Assembly (NCBI RefSeq): GCF_019802285.1
Contig: NZ_JAIEUJ010000001.1
Location: 620,001-684,000, forward strand
Direction: 5' to 3'
Origin: Novilysobacter antarcticus
Lineage (GTDB): Bacteria; Pseudomonadota; Gammaproteobacteria; Xanthomonadales; Xanthomonadaceae
Length of the DNA stretch: 64,000 nt
Part shown: positions 54,438 through 63,283 of the stretch, one piece after another
How the letters are laid out: every line of letters starts with the position of its first letter
Position numbering within the stretch: the stretch's first letter is position 1
Made by a program: the position numbers and the translations under genes
The notes under the pieces: generated by a model
Database searches by the model: none
Told to the model about the DNA's origin: nothing
The model's input: only the letters and a program-made list of their open reading frames with translations

Positions 54438-54451
54438 CAAACGCTTGTTTG
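54438..54451. promoter_or_regulatory. PsrA-type operator (CAAAC-N4-GTTTG)
   Basis: CAAAC (54438-54442), GCTT, GTTTG (54447-54451): an exact fit to the G/CAAAC-N(2-4)-GTTTG/C site known for PsrA. It sits upstream of the tetR-fad operon, consistent with autorepression. Confidence 0.7.
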
Positions 54452-54521
54452 GATGCTAGGCCCCACGCGACCGATGGTCAAATCACCGCAGCCCGGGTGC
54501 ATCGCGCACGCGGTTTTCCGG

Positions 54522-54574
54522 TAGAATCCGTGGCAGCCATTTCGGCCAAACCCGCGTCAGTACGCGGGTTTTCC
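54522..54574 (+). other. -10-like element and hairpin terminator upstream of ndk (possible short RNA or attenuator)
   Basis: TAGAAT (54522-54527) could be a -10. A strong hairpin AAACCCGCGT-CAGT-ACGCGGGTTT (54548-54571) with TTCC after it lies about 65 bases before the ndk ATG. If both function, a roughly 40-nt transcript would end there; otherwise it may attenuate ndk or stop upstream transcription. A second -10-like TGTTAT (54575-54580) could drive ndk itself. Confidence 0.4.
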
Positions 54575-54636
54575 TGTTATCCTTTGGCGCGTATCCCTGA
54601 TAAACGGGGTACCGCCCGCCCAACCGGAGATTTTCC

Positions 54637-55062
54637 ATGGCGCTGGAGCGTACCCTTTCCATCATCAAGCCCGACGCAGTCGCCAAGAATGTGATCGGCG
54701 AGATTTACAGCCGTTTCGAGAAGGCGGGCCTCAAGGTCGTCGCCGCGAAGATGAAGCACCTTTCCAAGGCCGAGGCCGAAGGCTTCTACGCGGTCCATCG
54801 CGAACGCCCGTTTTTTGCCGCCCTCGTCGAGTTCATGAGCTCAGGACCAGTGATGATCCAGGCGCTTGAAGGTGAGGGTGCCGTGCTTAAGCACCGTGAC
54901 CTGATGGGCGCCACCAACCCGAAAGATGCCGCACCAGGCACCATCCGCGCCGATTTTGCCGACAGCATCGACGCCAACGCGGTCCACGGATCCGACAGTC
55001 TGGAGAACGCCGCGATTGAAATCGCGTACTTCTTCCCGGCCACTGACGTCTACTCGCGCTGA
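54637..55062 (+). CDS. ndk: Nucleoside diphosphate kinase
   Basis: Transfers gamma-phosphate between nucleoside tri- and diphosphates by a phospho-His intermediate. It has 141 residues, normal length. [12 protein letters not shown] opens the fold, and the catalytic His117 is in the [21 protein letters not shown] segment. It heads the conserved cluster ndk-rlmN-pilW-rodZ. An SD-like CCGGAG precedes the ATG. A hairpin terminator lies upstream, so initiation probably occurs between 54575 and 54620. Confidence 0.97.
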   Translation: MALERTLSIIKPDAVAKNVIGEIYSRFEKAGLKVVAAKMKHLSKAEAEGFYAVHRERPFFAALVEFMSSGPVMIQALEGEGAVLKHRDLMGATNPKDAAPGTIRADFADSIDANAVHGSDSLENAAIEIAYFFPATDVYSR

Positions 55063-55114
55063 TCATCCGACCCCGAACGCCGGGATCGCAATACGCAATC
55101 GCAGTACAAATGCC

Positions 55115-56380
55115 ATGACCACCAACCGCGACAACACCATCGACATCCAGCTGACTGCTTCGCCTGATGCGAAAGGCAGGGCGGTGAGCGGTGTTGCCGC
55201 GAGTGCGCAGTCACAGGCGCTTCCGGGAGCGGCGACCGCTGCTCCACGGAAGAATATCTTCGATCTGGACCGCACGGAGCTCGAGGACTTCTTCGAACAG
55301 GTGCTGGGCGAGAAGCGCTACCGCGCCCACCAGGTGATGAAGTGGATCCATCATCGCTACGTCACTGATTTCGACGAGATGACGGACCTCGGCAAGGCGC
55401 TGCGCGCCAAGCTGCACGAGCACGCGGAAGTCCGGGCGCCGATAGTCCTGACGGAGAAGCCCTCGGTGGATGGCACCCACAAGTGGCTGATCGGTATGGA
55501 CCCGAAGAACGCCATCGAAGCGGTGTTCATTCCCGAAAAGGGGCGCGGCACACTATGCGTGTCCAGCCAGGTGGGTTGCGCGCTGAACTGCTCGTTCTGT
55601 TCCACCGGCACTCAGGGATTCAACCGCAACCTCACGACCGCCGAGATCATCGGTCAGGTGTGGGTGGTCGCCCGTCACCTGGGCAACATGCCGCACCAGC
55701 GCCGCCGTCTCACCAACGTGGTGATGATGGGCATGGGCGAGCCGCTGATGAATTTCGACAACGTGGTCCGCGCGATGAGCATCATGCGCGACGACCTTGG
55801 CTATGGCCTGGCCAACAAACGCGTCACCCTGTCCACCGCGGGCATGGTGCCAATGATCGACAAGCTGGGCGAGCTCAGCGATGTCTCGCTGGCCGTATCG
55901 CTGCACGCGGCCAACGATGAGCTGCGCACTGAGCTCGTCCCGCTGAACAAGAAGTATCCGATTGCCCAGCTGATGGCGGCGTGCGAGCGCTACGTCATGC
56001 GCAAGCCACGGTCCTCCATCACGTTTGAATACACCCTGATGCGCGGCGTCAACGACCAGCCTGAGCATGCGCGTCAGCTCGCCCGACTGATGAAGCAATT
56101 CGACAATGCCACCCAGATGAAGGACGCGGCAAAGGTCAACCTGATCCCGTTCAATCCGTTTCCGGGCACGCGCTATGAGCGCTCCAGCGAGGACGACATC
56201 CGTGCGTTCCAGCAACTGTTGCAGCAGGCTCGCGTCCTGACCACCGTACGTCGCACCCGCGGCGACGACATCGATGCCGCATGCGGCCAGCTCAAGGGGC
56301 AGGTCATGGACCGCACGCGCCGACAGGCGACCTTTCGAAAAATCCTGGCTCAGCAGGGCGCGGGAGATGCCAGTGCCTGA
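55115..56380 (+). CDS. rlmN: Dual-specificity 23S rRNA/tRNA adenine-C2 methyltransferase RlmN
   Basis: Radical SAM enzyme that methylates A2503 of 23S rRNA and A37 of some tRNAs. It has 421 residues. The 4Fe-4S cluster motif is [11 protein letters not shown] (Cys155, Cys159, Cys162). [10 protein letters not shown] is the SAM-binding GEP region. The second catalytic cysteine is near residue 390 in DAACGQLKG, essential for resolving the methyl-protein intermediate. About 45 N-terminal residues before [14 protein letters not shown] look disordered, somewhat longer than E. coli RlmN. The start is ATG at 55115; it lies 52 bases after ndk. Confidence 0.96.
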   Translation: MTTNRDNTIDIQLTASPDAKGRAVSGVAASAQSQALPGAATAAPRKNIFDLDRTELEDFFEQVLGEKRYRAHQVMKWIHHRYVTDFDEMTDLGKALRAKLHEHAEVRAPIVLTEKPSVDGTHKWLIGMDPKNAIEAVFIPEKGRGTLCVSSQVGCALNCSFCSTGTQGFNRNLTTAEIIGQVWVVARHLGNMPHQRRRLTNVVMMGMGEPLMNFDNVVRAMSIMRDDLGYGLANKRVTLSTAGMVPMIDKLGELSDVSLAVSLHAANDELRTELVPLNKKYPIAQLMAACERYVMRKPRSSITFEYTLMRGVNDQPEHARQLARLMKQFDNATQMKDAAKVNLIPFNPFPGTRYERSSEDDIRAFQQLLQQARVLTTVRRTRGDDIDAACGQLKGQVMDRTRRQATFRKILAQQGAGDASA

Positions 56381-56387
56381 GTGGCGT

Positions 56388-57218
56388 ATGTCCAATCGTC
56401 GTTCCGGGGGGAGGGCGCTGCTGGTGTTTTTGGTTGCCGCAGTGCTTGCTTCCACTGCCTGCAGCCGTTTGAGCTTCGTCAAGCCGAAACTGGCCCGCAG
56501 CGGCATGGATCGCAAGGCGCCCGAGGTGCGGATGACTCCGGACAGCTACGATTCTCCCGCAGCAAAATCACGCGTATTGGTCCAGCAGGGGCAGGTGGCA
56601 TTGTCCCGGGGCGATCTTGCCGCCGCGGCAAAAGCGGCCGATCAGGCGGTCCGTATTGCTCCCGACAGTGCGTCCGCACAAACCCTGTCTGCCTTGGTTG
56701 CCGAGCGAAAGGGCGATTCCGCGACGGCAGGAAAACACTACCGGCGCGCTGTCGACCTTGAGCCGCGCCAGGGCGCCATCGCGAACAATTACGGGACCTG
56801 GCTGTGCGCCAACGGCCGCGCGCAGGAGTCGCTGGAGTGGTTCGATCGCGCCCTGGCCGATCCCGGCTATCGCACACCGTCCATTGCAATGGCGAACTCC
56901 GGCGCGTGCGCTGCAGACGCAGGCCAGGATGCCCACTCCAAGCGCTACCTGACGGGCGCCCTCGAGCTGGATCCGGAAAACCCGGTCGCATTGGCGGCCA
57001 TGGCGGAGCGTGCGTTCCGCGAGGGCGACGCGTTCCGTGCGCGCGCGTTCTCACAGCGACGTCTGGCGGCCGCGCCTGCGGACAGGCGCTCGCTCGTGCT
57101 TGCATCACAGATTGAAGAGAAGCTTGGCGACAAGGAAGCCGTCGATAGATATGTTCAACGGTTGGGGGAGGAGTTCCCGGCCGTACCGGGTTCCGGAAAC
57201 GGGGAAATCGGAAAGTGA
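56388..57218 (+). CDS. pilW: Type IV pilus assembly lipoprotein PilW/PilF (TPR)
   Basis: Outer-membrane pilotin that helps the PilQ secretin assemble. It has 276 residues; lipobox ASTAC with Cys25 is counted from the ATG at 56388. TPR repeats span about 60-240 (RVLVQQGQVALSRGDLAAAA, GKHYRRAVDLEPRQGAIANNYG, ALELDPENPVALAAMAE). The protein is longer than Pseudomonas PilF (about 250), with a short Gly/Pro tail. An ATG at 56367 is an alternative start. Position between rlmN and rodZ is the standard one. The TGA overlaps the rodZ ATG. Confidence 0.88.
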   Translation: MSNRRSGGRALLVFLVAAVLASTACSRLSFVKPKLARSGMDRKAPEVRMTPDSYDSPAAKSRVLVQQGQVALSRGDLAAAAKAADQAVRIAPDSASAQTLSALVAERKGDSATAGKHYRRAVDLEPRQGAIANNYGTWLCANGRAQESLEWFDRALADPGYRTPSIAMANSGACAADAGQDAHSKRYLTGALELDPENPVALAAMAERAFREGDAFRARAFSQRRLAAAPADRRSLVLASQIEEKLGDKEAVDRYVQRLGEEFPAVPGSGNGEIGK

Positions 57219-58033
57219 TGGGACAGTCGAACGAAAGGCCATCGGATGATGCCGAACGTTGTGGTGCGCGCCTTGCGCGTGCCCGTGAAAGCGCCGGGAT
57301 TACGCTTGAGCAGGCTTCCGCACGTTTGAAAATGCCGGTCCGGGTGGTGCGCTCGTTGGAAAACGACGAGTGGCAGTCCGAGCCAAGTGTCTTTGTCCGG
57401 GGCCATCTGCGCAGTTACGCGAAGATGCTCGGCGTCGACATAGAGCAGGACCTTGTCAGGACGGGCGTCAACGAGGTTCGGCCTGCAGAGCTTGTCAGCC
57501 ACACCCACACGCCGAAATACCAACGCATGTTCGAGCAGGCGGCGCGCCGCGGCATCTACATCGCTATCACGGCCTTTATCGTCGTCCCGGTGTGGCTGGC
57601 CACCAAGCCACACCTGTCCAGCATGCCGGAAGTCCAGTCACTGGATATCCCCACCCTTGCCACGGGAATGGTCGATTCCGCCTCGCAGGCCGACGCCCCG
57701 GTTCAGGAGCGCACGCCGGTCATCGCCTCCATGGCAGCCATCCGGCCCACCGTCGGTATCGCGGAGCCGCAGGGTCTTTCCTTGACGTTCACCGACGACA
57801 GCTGGTTGCAGGTCACCACGCCCGATGGCGAGGTGCTGGAGCAGGCGGTGCTTGGCCGCGGCGACAAGAGGCAGTGGGACGCCAAGCAAGGTCTGCGTTT
57901 CGTGATCGGGAACATCGCCGCAATCGAAGCGATGCAGAACGGCAAACCTGTGGATCTACAGGCATTCAGCCGCGCGAACGTCGCCCGCTTTAAGCTATCC
58001 TCTGACGGTTCACTTGTGCCGACCAGCGACTGA
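57218..58033 (+). CDS. rodZ: Cytoskeletal protein RodZ
   Basis: Bitopic membrane protein that links MreB filaments to the cell-wall elongation machinery. It has 271 residues. The cytoplasmic HTH domain (about 15-80) is LARARESAGITLEQASARLK with RSLENDEWQSEPSVFVRGHL. A transmembrane helix lies at about 112-130. The periplasmic DUF4115 beta-domain (about 188-265) contains LTFTDDSWLQVTTPDGEVLE. It begins inside the pilW stop (TGATG) with a purine-rich ribosome-binding site. In many Proteobacteria ispG and hisS follow; here a YfgM-like gene comes next. Confidence 0.9.
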   Translation: MGQSNERPSDDAERCGARLARARESAGITLEQASARLKMPVRVVRSLENDEWQSEPSVFVRGHLRSYAKMLGVDIEQDLVRTGVNEVRPAELVSHTHTPKYQRMFEQAARRGIYIAITAFIVVPVWLATKPHLSSMPEVQSLDIPTLATGMVDSASQADAPVQERTPVIASMAAIRPTVGIAEPQGLSLTFTDDSWLQVTTPDGEVLEQAVLGRGDKRQWDAKQGLRFVIGNIAAIEAMQNGKPVDLQAFSRANVARFKLSSDGSLVPTSD

Positions 58034-58076
58034 TACGCGTCAACCGCATCGTCGCGCCAATCCGGCACCTCCTCAC

Positions 58077-58095
58077 CGGCCCGCTGCGCGGGCCG
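58077..58095 (+). terminator. Short hairpin between rodZ and the YfgM-like gene
   Basis: CGGCCCGC-TGC-GCGGGCCG (58077-58095) followed by TTCGT. The 8-base stem with a 3-base loop could terminate rodZ or attenuate the downstream operon; only two T's follow, so it is weak. Confidence 0.4.
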
Positions 58096-58150
58096 TTCGT
58101 AATCAATGATCCGGCGATTCTGGCGGATCCGGACAGCATGGCGACCCCAG

Positions 58151-58780
58151 ATGGCAATTGACGATCCACTAGACGAACACGAGCAAAGCGAACGCGTATT
58201 GGCGTGGTTGCGACAAAACGGCGTCGCCCTGGTGGGCGGCATCGTGCTCGGACTTGCCGCGATCGGTGGCTGGAAATGGTGGGGTCACCACCAGCATGCT
58301 GAAGCGCTGGCGGACGCGGATCGCTACCAGAAGGTCATCAGCGCCATCGAAGCCGGCGACGCTGATGCCGTGTCCCGTATCGGCGGCCTGCAAAGCCCTG
58401 TTTACGCCGAGCTTGCCGGTCTCGAGCTTGCCGCCAAGCAGGTTCGTGATGGCAACAATGAAGCGGCGGTCGCCACCTTGCGGTCGATCAAGCCGGCCGA
58501 CTCACGCATGGCCGCGGTGGTCGACCAGCGCCTCGCCCGTTTGCTGGTGGACGCGGGCAAGGGCGAGGAGGCGATCGGACTGCTGCAAGGCGCCGATACC
58601 GCCATGGCGTTGGAAGTGCGCGGCGACGCGCAATATGCCTTGGGAAAGACGGACGACGCACGCAGTGCCTATATGCAGGCGCTGACCAAGATGGATGTCG
58701 CGTCTCCGCGCCGCAAGCTGCTCGAACTCAAATTGATGGAAGTCGGCGGCAAGCCCGACGACTCCGAGGTACGGTCCTGA
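58151..58780 (+). CDS. YfgM-like TPR protein (ancillary SecYEG translocon / BamB partner)
   Basis: A 209-residue protein with a short cytoplasmic N-terminus (DEHEQSERVLAWLRQNG), one transmembrane helix (about 24-44) and a periplasmic TPR-like domain (DADRYQKVISAIEAGDADAV, RLARLLVDAGKGEEAIGLLQG). This is the YfgM layout; in E. coli YfgM binds PpiD at the Sec translocon. Its gene sits next to bamB, as here, overlapping it by TGATG. The start ATG at 58151 was set by the family motif DPLDEHEQ; a longer in-frame leader from 58106 is unlikely. Confidence 0.85.
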   Translation: MAIDDPLDEHEQSERVLAWLRQNGVALVGGIVLGLAAIGGWKWWGHHQHAEALADADRYQKVISAIEAGDADAVSRIGGLQSPVYAELAGLELAAKQVRDGNNEAAVATLRSIKPADSRMAAVVDQRLARLLVDAGKGEEAIGLLQGADTAMALEVRGDAQYALGKTDDARSAYMQALTKMDVASPRRKLLELKLMEVGGKPDDSEVRS

Positions 58781-59991
58781 TGAATCCTGCAAAGACGCTT
58801 TCCAATAGTCGCCGACCGGCGAGCCAGCTGGTCGTGCGCGTTTCCATAGTGCTGTTGTGCGCGACTGCGCTCGTGGGCTGCAGCACGATGAAAGGCTGGT
58901 TCAGCAGCGACAAGAAGAAGGCCGCAGCGCCGGCGGCACTGGTTGAATTCCAGCCGTCCGCCCAGCCCTCGCGCATCTGGTCGGCCAACGTAGGCAAGGG
59001 TGAAGGCAAGATTGGCGCCCGCCAGGGTCCGGTCATAGCCGATGGCAAAGTGTTCGCAGCCGCCGTGAAGGGTGGCGTCCACGCCTACGACCTGCAATCC
59101 GGCGCCAAGGTCTGGAGCTATCCAAGCAAGCTGCGTCTGACCGGCGGACCCGGCGTGGGCGAGGGCGTGGTGGCCGTTGGCAGCCTGGACGGTGATGTGA
59201 TCGCACTGGACGCGGACACCGGCAGTGAGAAGTGGACGGCCAAGCTCGGCAACGAGATCATCGCCGCGCCGGCGGTTGGGATGGGCATGGTGTTCGTGCG
59301 CTCCAACGACGGTCGGATCACCGCGTTCGACGCCGCCAGTGGTGAGCGTCGCTGGTTCTGGAACCACGACGTGCCGATGCTGTCGGTGCGTGGCAACGAT
59401 ACGCCGGTGCTGGGCCCGGGCTACCTGTTTGTCGGCAACGACGATGGCACCGTGGTGGCGCTGTCGGCCAATGACGGCCGCCCGTTGTGGGAAGAGAGCG
59501 TGGCCCAGCAGGAAGGGCGCACCGAGCTCTCGCGCATGGCGGACGTGGACGGCGCACCGGTGCTTGACGGCACCACCCTGTACGCCACCAGCTACAAGGG
59601 CAAAACCATCGCCATCGACGCCCCAAGCGGCCAGCCGATGTGGATTTCCGATCACGGCGGACCTGGCCGGATCGGCGTTGCTCCCAACGTGCTTGTCATC
59701 TCCGACGCCGCCGACAAGGTGGTGGGCCTTTACAAGACCGGCGGCAGCGCGATGTGGACGCAGCCCGCGATGACCCGACGCAGCCTGACCGCTCCGGCCA
59801 TCCACGGCGACTACGCGGTTGTCGGCGATCTGGACGGCTACCTGCACTGGCTCGCGCTGGATACGGGTGAATTCGCGGCCCGCTCCCGTGTCGGCCGTGA
59901 CCGGTTGCTGTCGGCCCCGCGCGTCGCGGACGGCATCCTGGTCGTGCAGGACGTTGGCGGCAAGTTGAGCGCGTACCGGCTGGGACAGTGA
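58780..59991 (+). CDS. bamB: Outer-membrane protein assembly lipoprotein BamB
   Basis: Eight-bladed beta-propeller lipoprotein of the BAM complex that assists barrel insertion by BamA. It has 403 residues. Lipobox [10 protein letters not shown] (Cys34). PQQ-like repeats recur about every 42 residues: [75 protein letters not shown], and [18 protein letters not shown]. It begins in the YfgM-like gene's stop (TGATG) and is followed by der after 34 bases, the conserved yfgM-bamB-der order. The length is typical. Confidence 0.95.
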   Translation: MNPAKTLSNSRRPASQLVVRVSIVLLCATALVGCSTMKGWFSSDKKKAAAPAALVEFQPSAQPSRIWSANVGKGEGKIGARQGPVIADGKVFAAAVKGGVHAYDLQSGAKVWSYPSKLRLTGGPGVGEGVVAVGSLDGDVIALDADTGSEKWTAKLGNEIIAAPAVGMGMVFVRSNDGRITAFDAASGERRWFWNHDVPMLSVRGNDTPVLGPGYLFVGNDDGTVVALSANDGRPLWEESVAQQEGRTELSRMADVDGAPVLDGTTLYATSYKGKTIAIDAPSGQPMWISDHGGPGRIGVAPNVLVISDAADKVVGLYKTGGSAMWTQPAMTRRSLTAPAIHGDYAVVGDLDGYLHWLALDTGEFAARSRVGRDRLLSAPRVADGILVVQDVGGKLSAYRLGQ

Positions 59992-60025
59992 TCATCACGT
60001 TCTTTCATTCCGACCGGATCCGCCA

Positions 60026-61423
60026 ATGCTGCCGCTAGTCGCCCTTGTGGGCCGTCCCAACGTCGGCAAGTCGACCCTGTTCAATGCGCTCACGCGCACC
60101 CGCGACGCGCTGGTCCATGACCAACCGGGAGTTACCCGGGACCGGAATTACGGCCTGTGCCGGCCGGAAGGTCAGCGTGAGTTCGCGGTCGTCGATACCG
60201 GCGGCATCGGCGGCGAGGACGAGGGTATCGCCGGAGCGACGACGCGCCAGGCTCGTGCCGCAGCTGCAGAAGCCGACCTGGTGCTTTTCATCGTGGATGG
60301 GCGTCACGGTCCGTCTCGTCTGGACGATGACATCCTCGCCTGGCTGCGGAAAACCGCGCGCCCGACCTATCTGGTGGTCAACAAGACCGATGGTCTGGAA
60401 ACGCACGCGGCGCTGAGCGAGTTCGCCCATTACGGTTTCACCGATGTCATCGGGATCTCTTCCGCCCATCGTCAGGGCATCGATGACCTGATCGATGTGA
60501 TCCTGGAGCGGTTGCCCGAGGTGGGGGACTCCGCTCAGCTGGACGATGACCCCTCGCGGATCAAGGTTGCCTTTATCGGCCGGCCAAACGTCGGCAAGTC
60601 GACCCTCGTCAATCGCCTGCTGGGTGAGGAGCGGATGATCGCCTCCGAGGTTGCAGGAACCACCCGCGACGCCGTCGCGGTGGACATGGAGCGCGACGGG
60701 CGCCTATACCGGCTGGTCGATACGGCCGGACTGCGTCGCAAGTCACGCGTGGACGAGGTGGTCGAGAAGTTCTCCATCATCAAGACCCTGCATGCGATCG
60801 AGCAGTGCCAGGTGGCGGTGGTGATGCTGGACGCCAACGAAGGCGTGACCGATCAGGACGCCAGCGTGCTCGGCTACGCCCTGGATGCCGGGCGTGCGTT
60901 GGTGATTGCGGTCAACAAGTGGGACGGCCTGAGCGATTACCAGCGCCAGCAGAACGAAGCGCTGTTGGCGCGCAAGCTGACCTTCGTCGACTGGGCCGAG
61001 CGGGTTCGCATCAGCGCGACCCACGGCTCCGGTTTGCGTGAATTGTTCGCAGCGGTGCATCGCGCGCACGCCTCGGCGACCCGCGAGTTCAGCACCAGCG
61101 AGGTGACCCAGGCCATGGAAGCGGCATATGAGGCCAACCCACCGCCGGTGATCCGTGGCCATGTTGCCAAGCTGCGCTACGCCCATCCGGCGGCCAGCAA
61201 TCCGCCGACGTTCGTGATCCACGGGACGCGCCTGAAGACGCTGGCCGACAGCTACAAGCGCTATCTGGAGAACTTCTTCCGCAAGCGTTTCAAGCTGGTC
61301 GGAACGCCGGTGCGCTTTGTCTTCAAGGACGGTCTCAATCCCTATGAAGGCAAGAAGAACGTGCTCAGCGAGAAACAGGTGGCCAAGCGTCGCCGCCTGA
61401 TCCGTCACGTAAAGCGCGGCTGA
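60026..61423 (+). CDS. der: Ribosome biogenesis GTPase Der (EngA)
   Basis: Essential GTPase for 50S assembly with two tandem G domains. It has 465 residues. G domain 1: [14 protein letters not shown] (residues 9-22), DTGG and NKTD. G domain 2: [14 protein letters not shown] (about 187-200), [11 protein letters not shown] and NKWD. The C-terminal KH-like domain (about 365-450) contains [18 protein letters not shown] and ends with the basic [13 protein letters not shown]. The P-loop of each domain is intact. It closes the ndk-to-der cluster. Confidence 0.97.
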   Translation: MLPLVALVGRPNVGKSTLFNALTRTRDALVHDQPGVTRDRNYGLCRPEGQREFAVVDTGGIGGEDEGIAGATTRQARAAAAEADLVLFIVDGRHGPSRLDDDILAWLRKTARPTYLVVNKTDGLETHAALSEFAHYGFTDVIGISSAHRQGIDDLIDVILERLPEVGDSAQLDDDPSRIKVAFIGRPNVGKSTLVNRLLGEERMIASEVAGTTRDAVAVDMERDGRLYRLVDTAGLRRKSRVDEVVEKFSIIKTLHAIEQCQVAVVMLDANEGVTDQDASVLGYALDAGRALVIAVNKWDGLSDYQRQQNEALLARKLTFVDWAERVRISATHGSGLRELFAAVHRAHASATREFSTSEVTQAMEAAYEANPPPVIRGHVAKLRYAHPAASNPPTFVIHGTRLKTLADSYKRYLENFFRKRFKLVGTPVRFVFKDGLNPYEGKKNVLSEKQVAKRRRLIRHVKRG

Positions 61424-61431
61424 GCGGGCAG

Positions 61432-61456
61432 AAAAATCCCCTCGCACGGAGGGGAT
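61432..61456 (-). terminator. Rho-independent terminator for the acyl-CoA ligase gene
   Basis: Stem ATCCCCTC (61436-61443)/GAGGGGAT (61449-61456). On the minus strand the stem is followed by TTTTT (from 61436 down), so it should terminate the convergent ligase gene; on the plus strand no T-run follows der. Confidence 0.8.
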
Positions 61457-61486
61457 CGGATTCGACTCGAAGATCTGATCCGCGGT

Positions 61487-63160
61487 TCAGTTGGTCTGCT
61501 GGTCCCGAAGTTCACGGCGCAGGATCTTGCCCACGTTGGACTTGGGCAGCTCGCTGCGGAATTCGACAACCTTGGGCCGCTTGTAGCCGGTGAGGTTTTC
61601 TCGCGCGAACGCGATCACCTGTTCGGCGGTCAATGACGGGTCCTTTTTCACCACGACCACCTTGACCACTTCGCCGGAGCGCTCATCGTCCATGCCGATT
61701 GCTGCGACTTCCAGCACGCCGGGCATCATGGCGATGACGTCCTCGATCTCGTTGGGATAAACGTTGAAGCCCGAGACCAGGATCATGTCCTTCTTGCGGT
61801 CCACGACGTAGAAGAATCCCTTCTCGTCCATCCTGGCGATGTCGCCCGTGTGCAGCCACCCGTCGGCATCCATCACGTCGGCAGTTTCCTTCGGGCGCTG
61901 CCAGTATCCCTTCATTACCTGCGGGCCCTTCAAGCACAGTTCACCCACCTCACCGACGGGGAGCAAGTTGCCGTCATCGTCCTTGATGCAGGCATCCGTG
62001 GACGGGATGGGAAGTCCGATCGCGCCATTGTATTCGGCCAGGTCCATCGGGTTGATACAGGCGGCAGGCGCGGTTTCGGTCAGGCCGTACGCCTCGATCA
62101 GGGTGCAGCCGGTGATCTTCTTCCAGCGCTCGGCAACGGAACGTTGCACCGCCATGCCACCGCCAAGGGTCAGGTGCAGCTTGGAAAAATCGACCTCGTC
62201 GAAACCGGGTGTATTCAACAATCCATTGAACAGGGTGTTGACACCGGTAATTGCGGTGAAGGGGACCTTCTTGAGTTCCTTGACGAAGCCCGGCATGTCG
62301 CGCGGATTGGTGATCATGTGGTTCAGGCCCCCGAACTTCATGAACACCAGGCCGTTCGCCGTCAACGCGAAGATGTGGTAAAGCGGCAACGCTGTGATGA
62401 TTATTTCCTGACCAAGCGCGACGTTGGTGCCGACCCAGGCGGAGGCCTGCTGCATGTTGGCGACCATGTTGCGGTGGGTCAGCATCGCGCCCTTTGCCAC
62501 GCCGGTGGTGCCGCCGGTGTACTGCAGGAAGGCAATGTCCTCCGGCCCGACGTCGATTTCCGGCAGTGAGTGTTTGGCTCCGGCTTTCAGGGCCTCATTG
62601 AAACGGACCGCACCGTGAATACGGTACTCCGGCACCATTTTCTTGATGTACTTGAGCACAAAGTTCATCACCGTGCCCTTGACCCCGAGCATGTCGCCCA
62701 GACCGGTCGTGATGACGTGCTGCACCCTGGTATCCGGGAGCACTTCGGCGGCGGTGTCGCCAAAGTTGTCCAGCACCAGCAGCACCTTGGCCCCGGAATC
62801 GACCAGCTGGTGCCGCAGCTCGCGGGCCGTGTACATCGGGTTGGTGTTCACCACCGTGAGGCCTCCGCGTAGTACCCCAAACGTGGCGACTGGATACTGG
62901 AGGCAGTTGGGCATCATGATCGCTACGCGATCGCCCTTGCGCAGCTTCAGCACTCCCAGCAGGTAGGCCGCGAACTGGGCGCTGAGTGTGTCGATCTCAG
63001 CGTAGGTCAGTGCCTTGCCGAAGTTCGCAAACGCGGGTCGGTCACGGAAGCTGCCGATCGCAGCGTCCATGACCGCGACGATCGATGTGTACTCGTCCGG
63101 GTCGATCTGGGCCGGCACGCCGGCCGGGTACTGGTCGAGCCATGGACGTTCAACACTCAT
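61487..63160 (-). CDS. fadD: Long-chain fatty acid--CoA ligase (FadD type)
   Basis: Activates fatty acids to acyl-CoA through an acyl-adenylate. It has 557 residues, typical for FadD. The AMP-binding P-loop is [16 protein letters not shown] (about 208-223). [12 protein letters not shown] is the A5 motif, [20 protein letters not shown] the ATP/AMP-contact and hinge region, and [14 protein letters not shown] the A10 lysine motif. The ATG at 63160 has an AAGGGG ribosome-binding site. Upstream there is a weak CAAA-GA-TTTG (63228-63237), a degenerate PsrA-like site. Xanthomonads also carry RpfB, a close paralogue; its rpfF/rpfC context is absent here, so FadD is preferred. Confidence 0.92.
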   Translation of the reverse strand: MSVERPWLDQYPAGVPAQIDPDEYTSIVAVMDAAIGSFRDRPAFANFGKALTYAEIDTLSAQFAAYLLGVLKLRKGDRVAIMMPNCLQYPVATFGVLRGGLTVVNTNPMYTARELRHQLVDSGAKVLLVLDNFGDTAAEVLPDTRVQHVITTGLGDMLGVKGTVMNFVLKYIKKMVPEYRIHGAVRFNEALKAGAKHSLPEIDVGPEDIAFLQYTGGTTGVAKGAMLTHRNMVANMQQASAWVGTNVALGQEIIITALPLYHIFALTANGLVFMKFGGLNHMITNPRDMPGFVKELKKVPFTAITGVNTLFNGLLNTPGFDEVDFSKLHLTLGGGMAVQRSVAERWKKITGCTLIEAYGLTETAPAACINPMDLAEYNGAIGLPIPSTDACIKDDDGNLLPVGEVGELCLKGPQVMKGYWQRPKETADVMDADGWLHTGDIARMDEKGFFYVVDRKKDMILVSGFNVYPNEIEDVIAMMPGVLEVAAIGMDDERSGEVVKVVVVKKDPSLTAEQVIAFARENLTGYKRPKVVEFRSELPKSNVGKILRRELRDQQTN

Positions 63161-63283
63161 CGCGATCCCCTTGATAACTGTGGTGCGTGCGCGACCGTTG
63201 GTTCCGATCCGCGACGGCGCATTATTCCAAAGATTTGAGCATAGGCCCCGAAGAGTGGCAAGGAGACGGCCGGCCGTTTCCGC

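Noticed and set aside
61487-63160. RpfB role for the acyl-CoA ligase (DSF quorum sensing)
   Set aside because: rpfF, rpfC and rpfG are absent from the neighbourhood; sequence alone cannot separate FadD from RpfB, so the FadD-type call is kept.
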